Below are positions 57,513 through 64,000 of a DNA stretch of 64,000 nucleotides, piece by piece (the first letter of the stretch is position 1; every line of letters begins with the position of its first letter). Source of the stretch: Tragulus kanchil. Its lineage: Eukaryota > Chordata > Mammalia > Artiodactyla > Tragulidae. The notes beneath the pieces were generated by a model. The model worked only from the letters and a program-made list of their open reading frames with translations, was not told where the DNA came from and ran no database searches. Made by a program: the position numbers and the translations under genes. The stretch covers positions 35,269,874 through 35,333,873 of the forward strand of contig JAIOJX010000003.1 of NCBI GenBank assembly GCA_022376925.1, read 5' to 3'.

Positions 57513-58439
57513 ATGAGCAAATACTATATACTCAATACAACTTGCTTATAGAAAGCAGAATCATCAGTTTTCCTTGAAGGCTTTGGTTAGTAACAGAGGT
57601 AACACTAACTGAAAACATGTGCATAAACAACATCTCTATCCCACTATACCATAACATTCATGAGGCCAGCCACCACCTCTGATCTCCTCACTAGGAAAAC
57701 CCTACTATTTGCTAAAGTGTTCAGTAATAACTAATCGCAAGAGATCAAATGAGAGTTCTTATATCCTTAATTGTGACTTACATATTCATTACTAAATTTT
57801 AAAAACCTCTGATCAAGTAAAGACATAGACCAGTCTTAAACGACCAATTGAATTGATTTAACCTTTGGCACCAAAGGTGCTAAACATCATTCAGTAAAGG
57901 AAAAAGGAGTTGGAATGGTCAGTATGATGTGTCAACTTGGCTAGGCTGCCTGGTACTCAGTTATTCAATCAAACCTTAATCTAGATGTTACTCTGAAGAT
58001 ATTTTATAGATGTGGTAAATATTTACCATTAAAATTGACTTTATGTAAAGAAGATTATCCTGAAAAATCTCAGTAAGCCTGATGCAGTTAGTTGAAAGGC
58101 CTTAGGAACAGAATTAAAATTTTAGCTTCTACGAAAAGAGTTTCCAGACTGCTTTTCCAAATGACTTTATGGATAAATTCCAACTTGCCTAGCCTCAACT
58201 GTGTAAGACAATGCCTTGTAATAAATCTCTTTACATATATGTCCAACTGATTCTCTTCCTCTAATGGAACCCTCATAGATACAGATGTATTGTCCCAACG
58301 TTGATTTTGACAAAATTTGTTATATCAGACTTTTCTACACTAGTTCCTCAGGGTTTCTCTACTCTCAAATGAAAGCTTTGTTTTTTCCGTCACTCCCTTC
58401 ATCTCCTGGAGGAAACCCCTTAATTTAATTATATTGTTG

Positions 58440-58703
58440 GGGGGAGGGTGGAATACTTCTATTGGTCTTTCATCCATGCATTTTCATCCATCTTTGTTCT
58501 TTTGGCCTGTGTGGGCCTCCCATTGCAGTAGCCTTTTGCTGCAGAGCACTGGCTCTGGGCACATGTGCTCCAGAGCACTGACTCAGTAATTGGACACAAC
58601 AGTCCAGCCACTCCTCAGCACGTGGGATCTTCCCAGGCCAGGGGTTGAACCAGCACCCCTTGCACTGCAAGGTGGACTCTTTACCCACTGGACCACCAAA
58701 AGC
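58440..58703 (-). mobile_element. CHR-type tRNA SINE (divergent left copy)
   Basis: Minus strand: ATTGGTCTTTCATCCATGCA, GCCTGTGTGGGCCTCCC, GCAGAGCACTGGCTCTGGGC, head complement GGACCACCA. The head end is cut short by the block U join and lacks the final GGGAAGCCC. Confidence 0.88.
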
Positions 58704-59636
58704 TGAACCATGAGCAAATACTATATACTCAATACAACTTGCTTATAGAAAGCAGAATCATCAGTTTTCCTTGAAGGCTTTGGTTAGTAACAGAGGTAAC
58801 ACTAACTGAAAACATGTGCATAAACAACATCTCTATCCCACTATACCATAACATTCATGAGGCCAGCCACCACCTCTGATCTCCTCACTAGGAAAACCCT
58901 ACTATTTGCTAAAGTGTTCAGTAATAACTAATCGCAAGAGATCAAATGAGAGTTCTTATATCCTTAATTGTGACTTACATATTCATTACTAAATTTTAAA
59001 AACCTCTGATCAAGTAAAGACATAGACCAGTCTTAAACGACCAATTGAATTGATTTAACCTTTGGCACCAAAGGTGCTAAACATCATTCAGTAAAGGAAA
59101 AAGGAGTTGGAATGGTCAGTATGATGTGTCAACTTGGCTAGGCTGCCTGGTACTCAGTTATTCAATCAAACCTTAATCTAGATGTTACTCTGAAGATATT
59201 TTATAGATGTGGTAAATATTTACCATTAAAATTGACTTTATGTAAAGAAGATTATCCTGAAAAATCTCAGTAAGCCTGATGCAGTTAGTTGAAAGGCCTT
59301 AGGAACAGAATTAAAATTTTAGCTTCTACGAAAAGAGTTTCCAGACTGCTTTTCCAAATGACTTTATGGATAAATTCCAACTTGCCTAGCCTCAACTGTG
59401 TAAGACAATGCCTTGTAATAAATCTCTTTACATATATGTCCAACTGATTCTCTTCCTCTAATGGAACCCTCATAGATACAGATGTATTGTCCCAACGTTG
59501 ATTTTGACAAAATTTGTTATATCAGATTTTTCTACACTAGTTCCTCAGGGTTTCTCTACTCTCAAATGAAAGCTTTGTTTTTTCCGTCACTCCCTTCATC
59601 TCCTGGAGGAAACCCCTTAATTTAATTATATTGTTG

Positions 59637-59907
59637 GGGGGAGGGTGGAATACTTCTATTGGTCTTTCATCCATGCATTTTCATCCATCTTTGTTCTTTT
59701 GGCCTGTGTGGGCCTCTCATCGCAGTGGCCTCTTTCGCTGTAGAGCACTGGCTCTGGGCACATGTGCTCCAGAACGCTGGCTCAGTAATTGGACACAACA
59801 GTCCAGCCACTCCACGGCATGTGGGATCTTCCTAGGCCAGGGATTGAACCAGCACCCCTTCCACTGCAAGGCGGTGTCTGTACCCACTGAACCACCAGGG
59901 AAGCCCA
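59637..59907 (-). mobile_element. CHR-type tRNA SINE (complete right copy)
   Basis: Same element as at 58440 but with an intact head end (CCACTGAACCACCAGGGAAG, CCC). The 133-codon plus-strand frame across it is SINE translation. Confidence 0.9.
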
Positions 59908-62325
59908 ACCCCCTAATTTACTTTCCAGCTAACAGAACCCTTAGAAGCCTTTTCCAAAAGCTTTTTACTGGTCTGCTATGTACGTCCCTGTGTGTAAATA
60001 TACATTCCTTTTCCTTTTTTTTAATTGAATAGAAATTGGTAATGATAACTGATAGTTTCTGTCTGCAAACATTTTTCCTAAAGAATTAAAAAACCCAAGA
60101 ATTTTCAGAAAGCCATCACTGTTGAGAAGTAACTTCCCATTACACCATGCTCTTCATTCTTATAGATTCTGGTATTACTATGAATAAGCTTTAATTTTTA
60201 ATATCTACTCATGCTCCCCATTTCTTCAGTAGATTTCAGAGAACCTGCTTTTCGTGGCAGAGTTATTAGCTTAGCATTATGTTGACATTGCTAAATGTTT
60301 ATCTAAGTGATGTCTATAGTTTTAGAAACATTCAGGAGAGGAATTCTTAATGCCTTTTAATCTGACTACCAAACCCCAAGCAGAACTAAGTGCTGGGGTG
60401 AACCAGGCTCAGAGGATCTATTTCTTAAAAAAAAAAAAAAAAAGTTCTCATTCTTCTATAAAGCTCACAGATTGTCTTTTAAAATCCAACTTTGGTACAA
60501 TTACCAGGCATGAGTAAGCATCTTATTCAAAATAGCAATAATACCAAACATACTGGAAAAAAATAGCTTAACTGATTTTAATTTATCATTGCATAGAATC
60601 CAAAGACTCTTCTTTGCTCCGTGGTCATCTTTATTGATTGGAAGTTAGGATTATTACACTTCTGTTTTGCTTATTCCCCTTTGCATTCTGAGTAAGTTTT
60701 GGTTGTGCTATAGGAGGTCGTTCAGTATTTATTAAGTCTGTTAAAACTTGAAATGACTCATCACTTTATAAATTCTGATGGGAGAATTATGTCAAACCTA
60801 CTGAACATTGCAGTAATTTATCACCCTAGATAGTTCCTGAAGACAACAAAATCTCATGATGCAGCTGTTGAAATGGGGAACACCATGCAGGACAGAACAT
60901 CATGCACAAATGGGACCACCTGCACATCCCAATCTCTGCTTAATTGGACAGAGGTTGTTTGAATTTTATACAACTTGTGTATTTGCCTCTTAAAAGGAGA
61001 AATTCCATTTATAAAAAAGGAAATTCTCATATTCCTATTTAGAAGACTTTATTCTGCAGAAAAATCTAAATTTTATTCTGAGAAATATTCCACACTGAAA
61101 CAGAAGATGTCAAGAATATTGGACAAATGGAAACTTTAAGATTTTAATGTGAAATGGGTATACTACACATGGTGAGATAGCATATTTAATAGCAGATCTT
61201 GGAGTGTTTAACATGCTGTGTGCACCTATGTCTCCAAGAGGAGTCTAGGATTGACAGATCTTTACTCCTAGAGGGTTTTGAGAGACACTGATCTATAGGA
61301 ATCAAATCCATAGTTTCTTGTTGGCATTCAAGGTCTGCTACTTTTGCTTCAGAAATAGTTTCAGCTGCTTTCTTACAGACTCTCTGTTGGAGTCAGAATG
61401 GTCAAATCATGGTTCCCCAAGCCCATTTCATTTATTGACAATATTAAGTCTTTTTAGATGTTTATGCCTAGCCTAAAAGACTTCTTTTTTCTATTTATAG
61501 AATCCTAATGAGTTTTCAAGACCTATCCACATTCTGACTTCCTCTATTGACTATGGTATTTATGATATACTTAGTTTCAATCATATCTATTTTATTGCTT
61601 TTCAACTTGTGTATATGTGTGTATTTTTCTAATAAGACAGCTAATTCTTAGAGGCCAAGGACCATCTTTATATTTTCTTTAGTGCTCTACTTGCATTTGC
61701 TACATTTTATGAATATAGCCATTATTTAGTTTCTCCATGAATGATTAGATGAACATTTGAACAGAGACATTCTTCACAGCTAAAAAGAACTAAACCCATT
61801 CTCTAGAGATGGTTGGCAAATCTGAGGGTCCCAGACCTGAATCTTAGCTTGAATTATTTAGGTTTTCTGACTTCAGAAGACATCTTATTATTCCTCATCA
61901 CTTAGTTTGTTTCTTATTTGTTAGAGAGAAAAATAGAAGAGGAATTTCAAAGATGCTGAAGAAGAGATAAGCCTAAAACCATAAATTTCAACATGAAATG
62001 AAAACAAACATTTAGCCTTTTATATATAAACTAATCCACACTGGATTTCAAATGGCTTGATTACTCTTTACTCCCATGAAATGGTTTCCCCAAAGCAGGA
62101 TATCTATTAGTACAACTTAATGAACATAGATTTGGGACCCATTTGTTAGTTCTATCTGTACAATAGAAAGTGGCAATTTAAATAATAGAACAAAATCATT
62201 TTCTGCTAAAAGATTACTTGGAAGTGAATTGGTAAAAATAAATAACAATTCAGATGGATATAAAAGGAAACACTCAGCCAATGTTAGGAACTGGATGCTA
62301 TATAAACATCTGTTTCTTCTCATAT
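59908..62325. other. Unduplicated noncoding stretch
   Basis: About 2.4 kb with no second copy and no young SINE or LINE recognised. Contains an A17 run at 60427-60443. 61640-61740 (AGAGGCCAAGGACCATC onward) loosely resembles an L2/MIR end. No gene is supported. Confidence 0.5.
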
Positions 62326-62536
62326 CAGTTCCGTTCAGTCACTCAGTCCTGTTCGACTCTCTGTGACCCTATGGACTGCAGCACACCAGACTTCCTTGTC
62401 CTTTACCATCTCCCAAAGCTTGCTCAATCTCATGTCCATTGAGTCGCAGATGCCGTCCAACCATCTCATCCTCTGTTATCCTCTTCTTCTTCCTTCTCTT
62501 TTTCCCAGCATCAGTGTCTTTTTCAATGTGCTGTGA
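62326..62536 (-). mobile_element. BovB LINE 3' fragment with 12-bp target duplication
   Basis: Minus-strand BovB end: CCGTTCAGTCACTCAGTCCT, ATGGACTGCAGCACACCAGA, GTCCATTGAGTCGCAGATGC, CCCAGCATCAGTGTCTTTTT. TTCTTCTCATAT is repeated exactly at 62314-62325 and 62537-62548, so the insertion limits are clear. Its 3' terminus (CAGTTCCGTTC, antisense) matches the end of the copy at 46993-47256. Confidence 0.92.
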
Positions 62537-62548
62537 TTCTTCTCATAT

Positions 62549-62801
62549 AGCTCAGTAATTTTAAGCAAACATGATGGCCACTGAGGACCAGATTCCTTTA
62601 TAACTTCTAAGGATGGTTTCTGGTACTAAAATTCTATGACTCAATGAATAACAGGAATTTCTGCTTCTATTTATATGAGGGCACAATCATGTACATTTTT
62701 AAAAATGACCATATTATCATTCAAAAAACAAGAGGAAAATTGACCTTTTCGTCTGATGATAACATAGCATAAATAGTGGATAACATGGGCACATAGTATG
62801 G
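62549..62801. other. Short noncoding spacer
   Basis: AT-rich sequence between the BovB and Bov-tA insertions; nothing recognised. Confidence 0.5.
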
Positions 62802-63017
62802 CAAGGTTTCCCAGGTGGCTCAGTGGTAAGGTCCTCCTGCCAATTGCAGGAGTCATAGTTTCAATCACTGGGTCAGGAAGATCCCCTAGAGGAGGAAATG
62901 GCAACCCACTCCAATATTTTTGCCTGGAGAATCCTATGGACAGAGGAGCCTGGCAAGTCACAGTCCATGGGGTCACAAAGAGTTTGACATCACTTAATGA
63001 CTGAGCACGCACACCTA
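62802..63017 (+). mobile_element. Bov-tA SINE with 12-bp target duplication
   Basis: Plus-strand Bov-tA: CCCAGGTGGCTCAGTGGTAA, ATAGTTTCAATCACTGGGTC, GGCAACCCACTCCAATATTT, CAAAGAGTTTGACATCAC. CACATAGTATGG flanks it exactly at 62790-62801 and 63018-63029. The 143-codon minus frame 62671-63102 and the 68-codon plus frame are SINE translation. Confidence 0.94.
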
Positions 63018-63587
63018 CACATAGTATGGGAAGTCTTCTTACCACTTCCGTGTGATACTTATCTGCGATACCCCTATGGTGGACACATGCATATCTGGTC
63101 AAACCACTGCAGACAAGGAGAGCAATCTTTTATTTTACAAAATACCCATATGAGTTTGAAAAGTTTGAATAACATTGGCCATGTTGCTATCTCCATTGAT
63201 AAATGAAACCTAATTAGTGCTATTTTGAATTTCACCACTCTGAAACATTTTACATGGCTACACATGAATCGTGGCTTATTTATTTTAAAATAAACCTTTC
63301 ATATGTGTTTTTAAAAATCAGCCTGTAGTGTGATCTCAAAGATCAAGGCAAAACCCCACACTTCCCCCTAGTGATCAAAGTTTGATGACCTCCAAATAAC
63401 AGAAAACACAATAAGTGGACTTCAGATCACAAGAACAAAAAAATACCCAGAAGCTACACAAGTCACTGCTGGTGTTCTTTACTTAGGATCCTTTTTATGA
63501 GAGAAGAATAAAGCACAGGCTGTCAGGAGGCAGCAACTTCCAATTCCTTGGTCTGAAGCCTCTGTCTGAGGAACCAAACAAATAGGT

Positions 63588-63605
63588 TATATATATATAT
63601 ATATA
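63588..63605. repeat. (TA)n microsatellite
   Basis: Nine TA units. Confidence 0.93.
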
Positions 63606-63631
63606 CTCGGGAGAAAAGATATAAAGCCACA

Positions 63632-63642
63632 GGGGGGGGGGG
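63632..63642. repeat. G11 homopolymer
   Basis: Run of eleven G, unusual in this AT-rich context and prone to length errors in sequencing. Confidence 0.9.
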
Positions 63643-64000
63643 CAAGCCTCAAGAAATAAGATTTGAAGAAGAAAATAAAACAAGGTCAGAAGCAGAAATT
63701 TAAACTTGAAATTTGTAGTCACGTAGCTCACCCAGTTTAGCTCTACTAAAGAACTTCAGAGTTTGTTTCATTAACAGAGGTAGAATATTTTTATAGACAA
63801 TACAATTTGTGAATTATGAGGGATTAATTTTGTTCTTATCCTTGAAACAGTTAATAGCTCATTTCAGAATAATGTGATCACTACAGATCAAGACAGTTTT
63901 CATTGAAGGCCTCAGTCGCTCACAAATATATCAACATCTTGTGCAAAACTGAAAAGTTTACAATTAAAATTTGCTAATTTGAGAATGATTGGTTTCTTAT

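Larger units (their letters stand above)
57513..59907. repeat. Duplicated block U (offset 1197 bp)
   Basis: 57513-58709 recurs at 58710-59907. The first kilobase is nearly identical (one clear substitution, C58330/T59527). The last 190 bp, inside a CHR SINE, differ at many positions with small indels (from about 58518), and the left copy's final 15-20 bp are garbled relative to 59892-59907. The rise in divergence toward the left copy's end fits unpolished sequence. Confidence 0.9.
63018..64000. other. Unduplicated noncoding end of window
   Basis: AT-rich. Contains a (TA)n run at 63588-63605 and a G11 run at 63632-63642. No gene or transposon recognised. Confidence 0.5.

Noticed and set aside
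1..59907. A ~1.1-kb satellite array
   Set aside because: Adjacent units do not resemble each other; each pair has its own sequence. Ruminant satellites repeat one family.
1..64000. Open frames of 60-154 codons as protein-coding genes
   Set aside because: Many fall in Bov-tA, BovB, CHR, L1 or microsatellite sequence. The rest are short, domain-less, overlap other frames on both strands and have no splice or promoter context. Their recurrence at +1.1 kb is explained by the duplications.

Overview
This window is nuclear DNA from a ruminant, most likely a bovid. The evidence is its interspersed repeats: Bov-tA/BovA SINEs with tRNA-derived heads, 5'-truncated copies of the RTE-type LINE BovB, cetartiodactyl CHR-type SINEs, L1 3' ends and old MIR SINEs. 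It is AT-rich and noncoding. No protein-coding gene, exon chain, promoter island, rRNA/tRNA gene or CRISPR array can be supported. Every open frame is under 155 codons. The recognisable ones are repeat-derived peptides (BovB and L1 reverse-transcriptase C-terminal remnants, Bov-tA/BovA frames, dinucleotide runs). The exact species cannot be read from the sequence. || The dominant feature is not a gene. At least 21 separate stretches are each present twice in direct orientation at an offset of about 1.06-1.20 kb, and each pair has a different, unrelated sequence. Left/right copies are: A 1-360/1168-1527; B 1256-2371/2441-3556; C 3170-4314/4315-5458; D 7395-8423/8480-9505; E 9416-10476/10477-11539; F 11444-12557/12558-13671; G 18206-19338/19350-20483; H 21797-22922/22923-24052; I 23587-24696/24717-25830; J 25471-26596/26597-27721; K 27934-29004/29031-30104; L 32463-33549/33587-34674; M 35557-36664/36690-37797; N 38302-39416/39435-40576; O 42010-43164/43169-44325; P 44200-45296/45297-46394; Q 46246-47381/47382-48520; R 48828-49935/49951-51057; S 51620-52741/52762-53883; T 53761-54929/54940-56108; U 57513-58709/58710-59907. 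Copies are nearly identical, differing by about one substitution per kb or less plus homopolymer-length changes. Some junctions abut exactly. Others carry 4-70 bp of spacer, several of which are indel-riddled versions of the neighbouring true sequence. || My reading is that these are false tandem duplications: overlapping contig ends of about 1.1 kb that were never merged, with some joins patched by unpolished long-read sequence. If so, about 23 kb of the 64 kb is redundant and the real locus is near 40 kb. Real duplication is not formally excluded, and the tests are listed under findings. || Layout. 1-5.46 kb holds pairs A-C with a (TG)n-linked Bov-tA. 5.46-7.39 kb is unduplicated with one Bov-tA. 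7.4-13.67 kb holds pairs D-F, with no young SINE or LINE that I recognise. 13.67-18.2 kb is unduplicated and holds a GA microsatellite, a Bov-tA, an old L1 split by a CHR SINE, and a (CA)n-linked Bov-tA. 18.2-30.1 kb holds pairs G-K with MIRs, a small hAT-like element with target duplications and BovB ends. 30.1-32.5 kb has a YY1-like palindrome and a composite TC/TG/TA microsatellite. 32.5-60 kb holds pairs L-U with further SINE/LINE copies. 60-64 kb is unduplicated, ending with a BovB and a Bov-tA insertion that each have clear 12-bp target duplications. No genes act together here. The window is intergenic or deep intronic.
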